Below are positions 22,690 to 33,945 of a stretch of 64,000 nucleotides of DNA, in pieces. Numbering within the stretch: position 1 is the stretch's first letter; each line of letters starts with the position of its first letter. The DNA comes from Flaccisagitta enflata (lineage: Eukaryota > Chaetognatha > Sagittoidea > Aphragmophora). The DNA is taken from NCBI GenBank assembly GCA_965153355.1, contig OZ231126.1, forward strand, positions 108,872,001 through 108,936,000. Reading direction: 5' to 3'. A program made the translations under genes and the position numbers. Under the pieces are notes generated by a model. That model was given only the letters and a program-made list of their open reading frames with translations. It was not told the origin of the DNA and searched no databases.

Positions 22690-23355
22690 TGGGCAGCGGC
22701 CCCAAAGGGGCCGATGACCTATGCTCTCACACATATGGGAGATTTTCTCCTCCTCCTTCTCCTTCTTCTTCTTCTCCTCCATCCCCCCCCCCCTTCGGCT
22801 CCGAAGCCCAAATTCTAGTCGCAGGGCTCATTTTCCAGCCTGAAGGCCCAAATTCTAGCCTCAAGGCCCAAATCTTAGCCCCGAGGCTTTAATCCCAACC
22901 TCAAAGCTCAAATCCCAACCTTGAGGCTCACATCCCAACCTTGAGGCTAAAATCCCGGCCTAGAAGCTCCAATCCCAGCCTAGAGGCTCAAATCCCAACC
23001 TAGAAGCTCAAATCCCAAACTCGAGGCTCAAATCCCAGCCTGGAGGCTCAAATCCCAGCTTCAAGGCTCAAATCCCAGCTTTGAGGCTCAAATCCCAGCT
23101 TTGAGGCTCAAATCCCAGCCTCGAGGCCCAAATCTCAGCCTCGAGGCTCACATCCCAACCTCAAGGCTCAAATCCCAACCTTGAGGCTCAAATCCCATTG
23201 TTGATGCTCACTTTCAAGCCTAGATCCTCAAAAATTACTGAGCATAGGTCATCAGCCCCTTTAGGGCCGCTGCCCCTCTAACCACCTCACACCCACTTAC
23301 ACTCACATAGGGGCAACGGGTACCACTGACCATCTAACGCTTTTGCGACTATTTA
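22690..23355. repeat. Family A composite repeat, copy 3
   Basis: Starts GGGCAGCGGCCCCAAAGGGG, has about twenty units like TCAAATCCCAGCCTCGAGGC all in one orientation, and ends CGGGTACCACTGACCATC plus TAACGCTTTTGCGACTATTT. Unlike copy 2 its array does not flip. Confidence 0.85.
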
Positions 23356-23591
23356 AGCTGTTTCTGTCTAGTAAATAGATATAGATAAACTCAACGGGTC
23401 ATGGTAGGAAAAACAATAAAATACCATACAGAAGAACGTGAGTTTTGACCATTTTCATTGATGGGTGCCACAGTGGTATCTCGAGGTACAGTGAGATGTC
23501 TTCGGGTGTTCGATCCATTCAACTTTGAAAACTCATATCTTTAAGGTTAGGAGAAAATATTTTTGACCAGTCTCATTCAAAAGAGCATAAA

Positions 23592-23758
23592 ACAAGGCCG
23601 GATTCACGGCCAAAACCAGTTGCGGATGGGTGGGCAGGGGCGCCAATGCGCGTTTTCACATTTATCTACGCATGCTCACGGACCGACGGACCGTCGGATG
23701 GACCAACGGACCGACGGACGGACAAAGGCTCTTATAGAATTGCATGTCCGCAACTAAA
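23592..23758 (-). repeat. Family G repeat, inverted copy
   Basis: Begins AACAAGGCCGGATTCACGGC and ends GCATGTCCGCAACTAAAAA around a GACCGACGGACC tract; this is the G family in reverse orientation, nested in the foldback. Confidence 0.75.
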
Positions 23759-25254
23759 AAGCCTTCAGATGATCATGAATTTTGTCTAGTTTCCTTCAGA
23801 AATGGCGCTACAGTGATCTCTCAAAGTATAGCAAAACTCATTTTTTTCAAATGTGTATGACCAATGCGACTTTTATCCAGTTGAAGAAAATACATTAATG
23901 ATAGAATTCAGAGTAACGTGACAATCAATACAAAACAATTCTGAATACAAATACGCGTTTTGAATGAAGCACTCTCATGGAAATTCTAAAAGGTTTACAA
24001 GTTTTTTCCTTTAAATTTGACCAGTTACGTTTTTCTATATCTAATTACAGCTAGACTAAGTGGAATTGGTCAAAGACCTTAAAAAAACGATACTGTACTT
24101 TGAGAGATCACTGTAGCGCCATTTCTGAAGGAAACTGGACCAAATTCATGAGCTTCTGAAAGCTTTTTTTTACGCTCTTTTGAATGAGACTGGCCAAAAA
24201 CATTTTCTCCTAACCGTCTTGAAGATATGAACCTTCAAAGATAGAATGATTATAACACCGGAAAATATCATTTTCACTGTACTTTGAGATATCACTGTAG
24301 GGCCTTTTCTGAATGAAGCTGGACCAAACTCAAAAGACTTCTAAAAGGTTTTTGATTGTTTTTCCTACCATGACCCGTTGCGTTTATCTATATCTATTTA
24401 CTAAACAGAAACAGCTTAAAAAAGTGGGATTAGTCAAGCACCTGAAAAAACGATATTTACTGTACTTTGTAAGATCACTGTAGGGCCATTTAAAAAAAAA
24501 ATTGGACAAAATTCATGAGCTTCTGAAAGATTTTTTTATGCTCTTTCAAATGAGACCGGCCATAAAGACTTTCTCCCAATAGTGTAAAAACTATGAGCCT
24601 TCAAAGTTGAATGGTTCAGACCCCAAAATCATCAACAACCACCACAGCTGTAACATGGCATTTTTCAACCAAAATTCTGATTTACTTCTGGTTTTTTGGC
24701 TAAAATCATCAAGTTGCTACATAATTTGACCAAAAAAAATGACATTTTGAATTTTCGTCATTTTTTACTACCAGCTCCATCAGGACCTGAATTTTGCCCA
24801 TTTTGGCCCCCTTGGTGACCCCCCATGGGGCACACTTGACTTATTCACGAAGTTGAATAAGAGGTTGAAAGAAATCTAGCAAAGGAAATCTACCTAAATT
24901 TTGCATTAACCGAATTTAAAAAGGCTTAGGTAAAACAGAAAATCATAACCTTTCCGTCATTGGATTATTTTGCGCTTAAAAAACTACTTCGCCGAAACAG
25001 CCAAAAACATCAAGTGTGGGGGCAGCCCCACCCCATCACCCACCCCACTACCTACTTACGTGTTTTTGGTATCCAATGAGCCCACATATGATATTGGGTT
25101 GCCATATTTTGGTCATTTTTACAGTTCTTTAAAAAAATAGGTTGTTGGTCAAAATTGGTCATTTTGAGGCCTTTTTGGCCAACTTTGGAGACTTCGACTT
25201 AGCTCTGGGCCACTCCAGGGTCGCCCCCAAGGGTTTTTTCTTACTATACTACCC

Positions 25255-28200
25255 CTACCCCGTGCCCAAACTTTTGGCAGAGATGTTTCTTGGCCTGGGG
25301 CCCAATTTGGTACACCTCATTGACCCATTGAAGATCAAATCTTGTTGGTCACTAAGTATCCTGATTTCCTCAACAACATCATTGTCCTCATCATAGACTG
25401 CTATGTCACTACCTTCGTAATCAAGTCCTTGGGGAGCCATGTGACCATATTCTTGATAGGCTTCACTGAACTTTGCAATTGGTGGAGGTACATTCTCCCT
25501 TGCTGGGCCCTTTTCATGTCCCATCAAGCCCTCTTTGGGATCTTGAGGATGTTCTGCAGTGTCACTATCTTCACTGTCACTATCAGTGTCATCGTCATTT
25601 CTGTCTTGACACCTGGATGGGTCAGAGGATTTTTTTTTCTCCTTTTTTTTATTTGCCTTGTCAAATGCCTTTCTGACATAGAATGGGCACTGATATCCAT
25701 CCTTGAATTTAAAAAACTCATCCCTGAGTTCTTTGCCACTAAGGGAATTAATCTCCTTTCTATTTGTGTATGTCTTGTATCCCAAAAGAACCATCATCAT
25801 GTATTGATCAAATCTTGGGTTATTCTTTTCTTTTGGAGAAATGTAAGGCTTGTAGGTGATGATGGGTTGCTTTGTTCTTAGACATAGTGTTTCGGCACGC
25901 ACAAAAAAAAGTTTGAGAAAGTCGAACAGGCTCAACCGCACAATTTTCTCATCTGTGAAACCTAGTAGCCGACTGGATTCAGGTACCTTGAAGGTTGTAC
26001 GCTTTTCATAAACAGAAATTTCATCATCACGAACCAGTTGAGGTTGCCCATCAGAATCAGCTTGTATTTCATTTGGAGAAACCAGTTTGTTGAGATGAGA
26101 CAACAAGTTTACATCTTTGAATACTCTCGAAGTGATGTATCCTTTTAGCTTAAATAAATGAAAGTGCAATTCATTTATCGAAACCATACTATATTTGCAC
26201 TGGTTATTAAAAAACTGCGTTACTTTTTTGGAAACCTCTGCTTGGTTCATTGGAACCTCTGACCTATTAACATCATTTTTGGGGTCATTGGGGCGCCCAC
26301 CATCATCTCTAAACCCCCTAAAAATATCAGCATTGTCATCTTTTGTTACATATTTAGTACAGTAACGAAGCAATGCATCATATGTCAATATTGCCTGAAA
26401 GTCCATGTTGGCTTTTAGACAAAGCTGTGTGATAATTTCATATGGGTTTATTGTTTGGCAGTTTCGTTCTGCAAGAAGCTTAAAAAGTACTCTGTACCTG
26501 TCTTTTTCTATCCGTTCTTTTCCAAACAAAACCAATTCTTTTGGGAAACCTTTATTGCAGTAATGATTGGACTTGTATGGATCGGAAAGTGCACTAAGAG
26601 CAGGTGTATTTGTTTTGGGTTTCTCTTTTGCACATTTTTGGTTAGGTAATGGTGGTCCATATGGATCAGGCTTGTGAATATTGTGCTGCTGCACAGCCTC
26701 GTGTAATTCCACAAGAAAAGAACGTCTCTTTTCTCTAATTGCCAAATCCTCTTCATTTAGATTTTCCTTATCTTGGGGAGTTCTTAGAATTTCATCCATT
26801 TCCTTCTTAGAGATTGAAGCTGGATGGGGCAGTGAATCTGACTCTGTTCTCAACGACTTCCATGAGCCATCATCATTTTTTCCCAAGTTCCATTCACTGA
26901 CATGAAGATTGAAAAAGTTTGCCACTTTTTGAACCAACCTTTTTGAAAAGCTTTTCTTTGCTTCATATCTGTCTAAGTCAAATTCTTCCACGTGCTCGCT
27001 TTCAAAGTTCCACAAGATGCAATGCAAATGCATCACGCCACCCCCGCCCCATTCGTAAACGCAAAAGAAATCATCCAATTTCAATGTCTGCTTCATAAGA
27101 TATTTCACAATCAATTCAATGTGAATTGCCGAGAAGAATGTAACAATGTGTGGATTTTCCATTGCAAGTTGCCGTCTCACTTTCACATCTTTCTCAGTGT
27201 CATGATGCCCAGTAATGTAATAAGCATAAAGTGATGAACGGAATGGGGCAGTTGTCAATGTAGCCCAGAAGCAAGGGATACGCCCTTCAATTGGTCTCTG
27301 CTGTTTTTCCCCCTTTTTTTGGGTTCTCTGAGCTGAATCACTGGAGGAATGATTGTCATCGCTTGTTTGATCTGGCTCTTGCGTGTCTTTCCAAAAACTT
27401 GGAGGTCCATCATCTTCCTCGTCTTCTGATGACCAATAGTCCTCAGACTCCTCATCCATCATAACTCTTTCATCTCTTGCCTTATTAGCAGTCCCATGTT
27501 GGATTTGATCAGTCTTGTTCTCCAACTGGTGGCGCAGCATGTTTTTATATGCAGGTGTAGTTGGGAGTTTGGCAGTATGAGCTTGCATTTTCTTGATGGT
27601 TCTGGGTTTATTCTTTGATAAAAAATCTGCCGCAGTGGGTTGTTCATACTTCATAAAGAATGACTTTGTTTTCAGAAGTTTTAGACAAAGCGATCTATTA
27701 AAGAGAAGATATAGGATACGAGGATGCTTCACAAATCTGTAATCAAAGTAGAAATGGCAGTGTGTGGTGTATGCATCAAGAGGATCTTGGCCATTTTTAT
27801 CTAAAGAGCGTAACCTATCTGCATAAAGGTCCCCTACACCGGTTTGATATATCTTGGGGAAAGCAAATGCCAAAAGGTTGCACTCTCGCTCTGGAATGGG
27901 CCTGTCATCCCTGGTAGGACCTTCAAACACCGGCATTGGGATTCTTCCCTTTTGACCAATAGATATCCCTGCAGATGGTAATTTTGGGTTCTGACTGGAT
28001 TCACTAGCCTCACAATCGGCCCACATCTTCACTTCCTGCTTTTCAATTGTCAAATTTTTTCCACTTTTTAGTACTACTTGTAATTCCTCATCCATTATAT
28101 CGACTAAACATGCAGTTTGACCTTGGTAGGCTCCACTTTTGAGGGTTACAATATCAAATTGTTGGAACTGTTGTCCTCTAGCTGATTGAATATGGAGATT

Positions 28201-30582
28201 AGAATTGTTAAACGGGAGCAATGCATCATTGATGACAATCAATTGCTCACCATCAATTAATGCAACAACAGCAGTCAAACAACCAAATTGCTCGGAATTT
28301 ATTTCAACTTCATCTCCCAATGCATGTTGCTGAGACATTTCATCGGAGTACACTGCTTGATCAAACAGTACAGAGATACTGCCATCCTCATTTGAGCATT
28401 TTACTGTACCAAAGTTGTACTTGAATGCCCCTTCTTTTACAACAACCATCTCATTGACTTTTGGAATGCCATGAACCTGTCTGGCAATATCATCAAAACC
28501 TCTGGCACACGCTGTTTTTTGCCCCTCCTGCTCCTCATGATCAATGGTTCCAAATTGGTCTGGAATAGCATTTTCACCATCATTCAACTGCATGGATGCC
28601 ACAGTGAGCTCACCTTTAAGAAGTTCATGGTTATCATCATTGTTTTTCCTTGCAATGATATTGTTTGTTTCTAAGAAGAGCAATAACTGCTCGCTGTTGA
28701 TGGATATGTAAATATACTGTCCAGGTCTTATTGCCTGTAAGATGGAATTGAAATATTGAGCTGATGGAATGTTTTGCTCAAAAAAATGTGCCAACAACTT
28801 GAGGCCTATTGGGTAAGCTATCTCAAGCCATTTGTTAAACAGCTCTTCATCTATGGTTATCTTATCTGGAAACTCTCTATTAACAATATTGGCATCTGTA
28901 GGAGTACCATTCTCAGGTAATTCGTTCAGATAAGGCCAATCTATATTGATTTTATCTGGAGCATAGTGAGGGTTTACCCTTTGCAATACACAAATAGCAG
29001 CTAAGATGATCAGTCGGCGGACTATGAAGGCTACCCTTTTTTGAGCAGCAGGAGCCCCTTTCCTGGTAATCTGCATAAGTCCACATGCCGATGCTCTACG
29101 AGGAATGGTATTAAACCATTCTGTTGTGTGTTGCATAAAGCTGACGCTGTGACCCTGATAACACAAGTAACCTGTACTACACAATGTTACAACAGTGAAA
29201 AGAGTGGAAACCCTTGCAAGTAGCATTTCCTCAAATGTGCTCAGGGCGTCAATTTCTGGGAAGGTTGGTCCAAAATCCATATTGTTGGCTGCAGAAAACA
29301 TCTTTGGGAGGCCTTCTGGTGGACAGTCCTTCTTACATCTGTCACATTCATCACCATCAAAATCTGAGAATTGGAAGCTGAATTTATTTTTCCTTGAATC
29401 AAGAGCATCCAACGAGACTCCACCCGGTGTTGGACTTTTTGTGACAAACCACCTGTTTTTGCAAGTTATGCATGTTTTGGGTACAAAACTGTACATGAAG
29501 TCATCAACCTCTTTTACCATTTTTAGAAATTCAGGGTTATCTATTTTTTCTTGTGAGGGAGCATGGTCGCTCTCATTTTTTGAACCAGAAGATTCATTCT
29601 GAGATGTGTCCATCACTACATGAGGAAAGTAACCTCGTGTTAAAAGGTTATCCAATCTCACATTTTCAATGATATCAGGACAACCAATGGGGGAATAGTA
29701 AATAAAGCATTCTTTGGCATTTGAATATTCATATTCAATGAAGCCTACATCACTCAAAGGGGAGACTTTAGTGGTTTTTTTGTCACCCTGGAAGCCAATA
29801 AGTTTTATGTCTGCATATCCAATACATTCTCTCAGGTCAATATGTTTTAAGACCTGAACTTTTTCCTGTGGAAATGCCTTGCTTGCCAACAAATTGTCCA
29901 ACCTGATGGTTGCACCAAAAACCCCATTATTTACATCATAAACTACATAACAACGTTTTTTGTTTGGCACAGAAATGTCGTCACTGTCAGAGGATATCTT
30001 GACTTCTTTTTCAACTTCTTTTCCTTCAGCGTCATAAAATAACAATTTTCGAGCAGTGCAATGTTGATTGTGTGCCATTTCTTGTAGAAACCGAGCACCA
30101 ACCACATTTTGTTTCTTAGGAAAACCATTCTCTGAGAAATCCTTTACACTGATGTTTAGCAATTTTTCAGGACTTGTGAACTCATGTTTGTACAGTATGT
30201 AAGAACCTGTTGTTTGTGCGACAGAAAAAGTTTTGGCCCCAGTATTTCTACTAAATTCAATGATCTGCTTGGTGAAGTTTTTGGCCATCGTTGAACCATC
30301 AATTGTTAGGACCAATCTCACGGGAATAACACCTTTTTTTTGAGCATCTTTTTCAATTTCAGAAATAGAAATATCAATTTTTGGGAGTGAAACTTTTCCT
30401 GCTAAAACATTATCCAAACGATATCGTTTTGAAGGTTGATTCTCTTGACCAGAGGAAAATTCTAAAAAGCATTTTTTACTGTCTTTGTACTTGAATGATT
30501 GTGTTGCATCATCACGAAGGGAACCAAAGTATTGGCTGTAACGATTTATGAAGAAACAATAGGAGAAACACTGTTTTACTAC
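25255..30582 (-). CDS. Helitron-type replication initiator (Rep) protein, 5' truncated
   Basis: The frame is open from 30582 to 25255 (about 1,770 codons) with no ATG near its start; its first Met lies more than 60 codons in. An N-terminal region with repeated RLDNLLA-type segments comes first. A DUF6570-like zinc region (CITCKNRW ... CDRCKKDC, about 29310-29480) follows with FEEMLLARVSTLF (about 29225). A Helitron_like_N/Rep domain comes next: the HUH motif as GGVMHLHCILW (about 27015-27050) and a tyrosine motif LRYCTKYVTK (about 26340-26375). Rep nicks and joins DNA in rolling-circle transposition. No Pif1 helicase is visible: the foldback starts 30 bp after the stop. The 5' side is cut by a TIR element at 30578. 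The frame itself is intact, which suggests fairly recent activity. Confidence 0.88.
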   Translation of the reverse strand, partial: VVKQCFSYCFFINRYSQYFGSLRDDATQSFKYKDSKKCFLEFSSGQENQPSKRYRLDNVLAGKVSLPKIDISISEIEKDAQKKGVIPVRLVLTIDGSTMAKNFTKQIIEFSRNTGAKTFSVAQTTGSYILYKHEFTSPEKLLNISVKDFSENGFPKKQNVVGARFLQEMAHNQHCTARKLLFYDAEGKEVEKEVKISSDSDDISVPNKKRCYVVYDVNNGVFGATIRLDNLLASKAFPQEKVQVLKHIDLRECIGYADIKLIGFQGDKKTTKVSPLSDVGFIEYEYSNAKECFIYYSPIGCPDIIENVRLDNLLTRGYFPHVVMDTSQNESSGSKNESDHAPSQEKIDNPEFLKMVKEVDDFMYSFVPKTCITCKNRWFVTKSPTPGGVSLDALDSRKNKFSFQFSDFDGDECDRCKKDCPPEGLPKMFSAANNMDFGPTFPEIDALSTFEEMLLARVSTLFTVVTLCSTGYLCYQGHSVSFMQHTTEWFNTIPRRASACGLMQITRKGAPAAQKRVAFIVRRLIILAAICVLQRVNPHYAPDKINIDWPYLNELPENGTPTDANIVNREFPDKITIDEELFNKWLEIAYPIGLKLLAHFFEQNIPSAQYFNSILQAIRPGQYIYISINSEQLLLFLETNNIIARKNNDDNHELLKGELTVASMQLNDGENAIPDQFGTIDHEEQEGQKTACARGFDDIARQVHGIPKVNEMVVVKEGAFKYNFGTVKCSNEDGSISVLFDQAVYSDEMSQQHALGDEVEINSEQFGCLTAVVALIDGEQLIVINDALLPFNNSNLHIQSARGQQFQQFDIVTLKSGAYQGQTACLVDIMDEELQVVLKSGKNLTIEKQEVKMWADCEASESSQNPKLPSAGISIGQKGRIPMPVFEGPTRDDRPIPERECNLLAFAFPKIYQTGVGDLYADRLRSLDKNGQDPLDAYTTHCHFYFDYRFVKHPRILYLLFNRSLCLKLLKTKSFFMKYEQPTAADFLSKNKPRTIKKMQAHTAKLPTTPAYKNMLRHQLENKTDQIQHGTANKARDERVMMDEESEDYWSSEDEEDDGPPSFWKDTQEPDQTSDDNHSSSDSAQRTQKKGEKQQRPIEGRIPCFWATLTTAPFRSSLYAYYITGHHDTEKDVKVRRQLAMENPHIVTFFSAIHIELIVKYLMKQTLKLDDFFCVYEWGGGGVMHLHCILWNFESEHVEEFDLDRYEAKKSFSKRLVQKVANFFNLHVSEWNLGKNDDGSWKSLRTESDSLPHPASISKKEMDEILRTPQDKENLNEEDLAIREKRRSFLVELHEAVQQHNIHKPDPYGPPLPNQKCAKEKPKTNTPALSALSDPYKSNHYCNKGFPKELVLFGKERIEKDRYRVLFKLLAERNCQTINPYEIITQLCLKANMDFQAILTYDALLRYCTKYVTKDDNADIFRGFRDDGGRPNDPKNDVNRSEVPMNQAEVSKKVTQFFNNQCKYSMVSINELHFHLFKLKGYITSRVFKDVNLLSHLNKLVSPNEIQADSDGQPQLVRDDEISVYEKRTTFKVPESSRLLGFTDEKIVRLSLFDFLKLFFVRAETLCLRTKQPIITYKPYISPKEKNNPRFDQYMMMVLLGYKTYTNRKEINSLSGKELRDEFFKFKDGYQCPFYVRKAFDKANKKKEKKKSSDPSRCQDRNDDDTDSDSEDSDTAEHPQDPKEGLMGHEKGPARENVPPPIAKFSEAYQEYGHMAPQGLDYEGSDIAVYDEDNDVVEEIRILSDQQDLIFNGSMRCTKLGPRPRNISAKSLGTG

Positions 30583-31175
30583 CTAGGAAATAAGTTTAGC
30601 ATCGAGTTCAGTTGAGCATAAGTTGCTCTCATCTCAACGAATCCATAAAAAATCCATGACTAAAATGATCTACATCAAATTATCTTTTTATGTAGACCAA
30701 CCGGAGATTACTGGCTCAAGCCGTTTAAAAGTTACAGCGGAAAATGTAAAAACCTAAAAATACGATTTTGCAAAAAAAATGGCCAGTTCATTTACATGTT
30801 ACTCCATTCTATGGCAGCTTGGAGCCTAGGGACTTCAGAGCCAATTCCAAGCGCCAAACTCTTCTGGATTGGCCCGGCAATTACCGTACCTGAATCGAAA
30901 AGAAAATTGGCGGTCCCAGATGAAAAAAATGCAGCAAAGGGAACATGCTACTTCAATTGGCTGCCTGTAAATAAACGCATCGAAGATGTGGAGACAAGTC
31001 ACGCCATCTTACCTTGACGCCTTGTACGAATCAATGCCGTCATGAATGAAGGCATTGATTAGCCAGCAGGGAGGCCATTCCAAATATTGAGAACCCTTTG
31101 AACATGCTTTTGCACCATTCTAGTCAATAAATAAGCAAACACTCATATTGATGCTAAACTTATTTCCAAGGTAGT
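30578..31175. mobile_element. TIR element, about 600 bp, interrupting the Helitron 5' end
   Basis: The ends ACTACCTAGGAAATAAGTTT and its complement AAACTTATTTCCAAGGTAGT form about 27-bp inverted repeats. The interior has a 73-codon plus-strand frame without motifs, not supported as a gene. The Helitron frame stays open right up to the left end, so this insertion probably removed the original start region from contact with its exon. No clear target duplication. Confidence 0.65.
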
Positions 31176-31675
31176 GAATTATTAGAAAATAAATAGTGTA
31201 ATTTTACTTTTTCAAACATGGGGTAAAAATTTTAGTTTTCAGTCTTTATTCCAGGCAAACCATTGCCAAATAACAAAGGGACTGACATGAACGTATACCT
31301 ATGCACTACTTGACTAAAAAACTAACATCAAGATTAATGCAACCCGATATATTTCGCGCATCCCGCGCTTTTTCAAGGGTTTTCACCTGTGGTGATGAGA
31401 ATTCAGTCATTTCAGAACATTTTCAAACATTTGTCTAACCCATTTTCTCTCATTTCTATAACCACTTTCACCTTTAAAACGTCTGCAGAATCCAGTAACT
31501 TTTTGTGGCAACAATTGAAAAAGAAATAAATCCCTTGTTTGGACAAGAAACGTACAAACTGAAACTATGCTCGCATTTTACTTTTAAGGGCCCCTTAAAA
31601 GTCAGACCGCACCCTCCTCCTTACACCTGGGTTAATGAGCTTGTTTTCTAAAAAAAACCCAGGGTATTATGAGGG
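31176..31675. other. No gene recognised
   Basis: Mixed AT-rich DNA between the TIR element and the GIY-YIG frame. The part next to 31676 is presumably the 3' untranslated end of the Penelope copy. Confidence 0.35.
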
Positions 31676-32256
31676 CTATCTTTTACGATTCTCTTCCTCG
31701 AACGTTCCCATTCGATTCATCCACCATCTCTCACGTGCCACCCGATAGATGTCATCTTCCCCGGGGACGTACTCCAAAGCCACCACTTGTAAATCTTCCT
31801 CTTTATGTCCCTCTTTTTTGAAATGGAATGCTGGTTTCGTCTCATCGCCCACCTTCAAGTCCTGCCGATGTCCATTGAACCTTTCCATAATCCTGTTTTT
31901 GGTCTTGCCCATGTACACGATCTTGGTGCATCTCTTACAATACATTCCATATATTGCTCCCACTGTTCTGCAGTCCATCCTTGTCTCAATCTTCATCTCC
32001 CTTCCTTCTTTGTCTTTTACTTTGTCTGTCTCTTGCATATACTCGCATAGTTTGCAGTTTCTCCCACACGGTCCTGATCCTCCTTCTTCCTCCTTGGCCT
32101 TAGCATTCACTACCAGATCCCCAATGTTCTTTCCTCGCCTTAGGCTTAATCTTGGTAATTCGTTGACAAAGTGGCCCATTCCATCTTCCTCAAGGTAGTG
32201 TTTATGCCTCTTTAAGATTCGGTTCACGTTTGGGAGGTACCCGCTTTTAAGGCATT
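31676..32256 (-). CDS. Penelope-type GIY-YIG endonuclease, 3' end of element
   Basis: On the minus strand, a fragment reading YLPNVNRILKRHKHYL is followed by a Cys motif (CGRNCKLCEYM) and then the GIY-YIG core AIYGMYCKRCTKIVYMGKT with NRIMERFNGHR, H and E downstream (HFKKEGHKEEDL ... ARERWW). This is the linker plus nuclease that follows RT in Penelope-like elements and cuts target DNA. The RT part is missing: upstream of 32256 the sequence becomes a simple-repeat array. The first codon of the annotated open stretch is not an ATG, as expected for a truncated polyprotein. About 190 residues remain. Confidence 0.85.
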
Positions 32257-33722
32257 TAAGTCATTCCAAGTCATTTTAAGTCATTATTGTCATTTTAGTC
32301 AATATAATCCTTTTCGTCATTTTTAGTCATTTTAAGTCATTCAAAGTCATTTTATGTCATTATAAGTCATTATACATCATTTTCAGTCATTTTTAGTCAA
32401 TCTAACTCATTCTCATACGTTTAGTCATTTTAGTCAATTTGTCATTTCACTTTTTATTGCAATTATAGGTAATTATAGGTCATTATGCAATTTTTGGTAA
32501 TCATAGGTAATTATAGGTCATTAAAGGTCAATATGCAATTACAGGTAATATAGGTCAATATAAGTAATCATAGGTCATTGTAGGTAATTATAGGTCATTA
32601 TGTAATTATAGGTTATTATAGGTCATTATAGGTAATTATAGGTTATTACGCAATTATAGGTCATTATTGGTAATCATAGATCAGTATGTAATCATCGGTA
32701 ATTATAGGTAATTATAGGTGATTATAGGTAATTATAGGTAATTACAGGTAATTATAGGTCATTATATAATTATAGGTCATTATAGGTCATTATAAGGTCA
32801 TTATAGGTCATTATAGGTCATTATAAGGTCATTATAGGTAATTATAGGTCATTATGTAATAATGAGATAATCATAAATGATAAAGGTAATTATAAGATCA
32901 TTATAGGTAATTATAGGTCATTATGTAATAATAGGTAATTATAGGTCATTTTAGATGATTATAGGTAATCATAGGTCATTATGAAATTATGGGTAATCAT
33001 AGGTAATCAAAGGTCATTAAAGGTAATTATAGGTCATTATGTAATAATAGGTAATTATAGGTAATCATAGGTCATTATAGGTAATTATATGTAAATAGAC
33101 AATTATAGGTAATTATAGGTCAATATTCAATTTTAGGTAATTATAGCTAATCTTAGGTAATTATAGGTAATTATAGGTCATTATGCAATTACAGTTAATT
33201 ATAGGTAATCATAGGTCATTAAAGGTCATTATGTTATTAAAGGTAGTTATGGGTAGTTATGGGTAATCATAGGTCATAATAGGTAATTATTGGTCCATAT
33301 GTAATTATAGGTAATCATAGGTCTTTATAGGTACTTATAGGTCATTATTTAATTATGGGTAATTATAGGTAATTATAGGTAACTATAGGTAATCATAGGT
33401 CATTATAGGTAATTATAGATCATTATGTTATTATAGGTAATTGTGGGTAATTTTGGGTAATCATACCTCATTATAGGTAATCATTGGTCCATATGTAATT
33501 ATAGGTAATCACAGGTCTTTATAGGTACTTATAGGTCATTGTTTGATTATGGGTAATTATAGGTAATCATAGGTAATTATAGGTAATCATAGGTCATTAT
33601 AGGCAATTATAGGTCAATAGGTAATTATAGTCATTATCATCATTACAGGAAATAACGTACTTAAATAATTAGGCGATTATGTAAGTAAGTCTCGCACGCG
33701 ACTTATAGGTGTTGGCCTTGTT
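32257..33722. repeat. Array of ATAGGTAATT / ATAGGTCATT units ending in a family G terminus
   Basis: First about 200 bp of AAGTCATTTT units, then about 1.2 kb of 10-11-bp ATAGGTAATT and ATAGGTCATT units with variants. The last 40 bp (CGCACGCGACTTATAGGTGT, then TGGCCTTGTTTT) match in reverse the start of the G-family copy at 49652. It is therefore probably a G element whose central array is AT-rich. Confidence 0.8.
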
Positions 33723-33784
33723 TTTATACATGTATATATTTTATCTTTGCTTCTATAGGTAAATCTCTTTGTGTTTGTCCCTGT

Positions 33785-33945
<161 letters not shown>

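Larger units (their letters stand above)
21499..25223. mobile_element. 3.7-kb foldback (long inverted repeat) insertion
   Basis: The left arm (from CGATCCTTGAGTGG at 21499) and right arm (ending CCACTCCAGGGTCG at 25223) are reverse complements for more than 500 bp, including AGCTAAGTCGAAGTCTCC and TCTTTCAGAAGCTCATG. Both arms also carry inner repeats of about 300-400 bp (GATCACTGTAG..CCATTT..GAAACTGGACC). Two family A copies and one G copy sit inside. No target duplication is obvious. It splits the minus-strand Helitron/USP unit. Confidence 0.85.

Noticed and set aside
30796-31017. 73-codon frame in the TIR element
   Set aside because: No motif and no THAP or transposase similarity that I can name.
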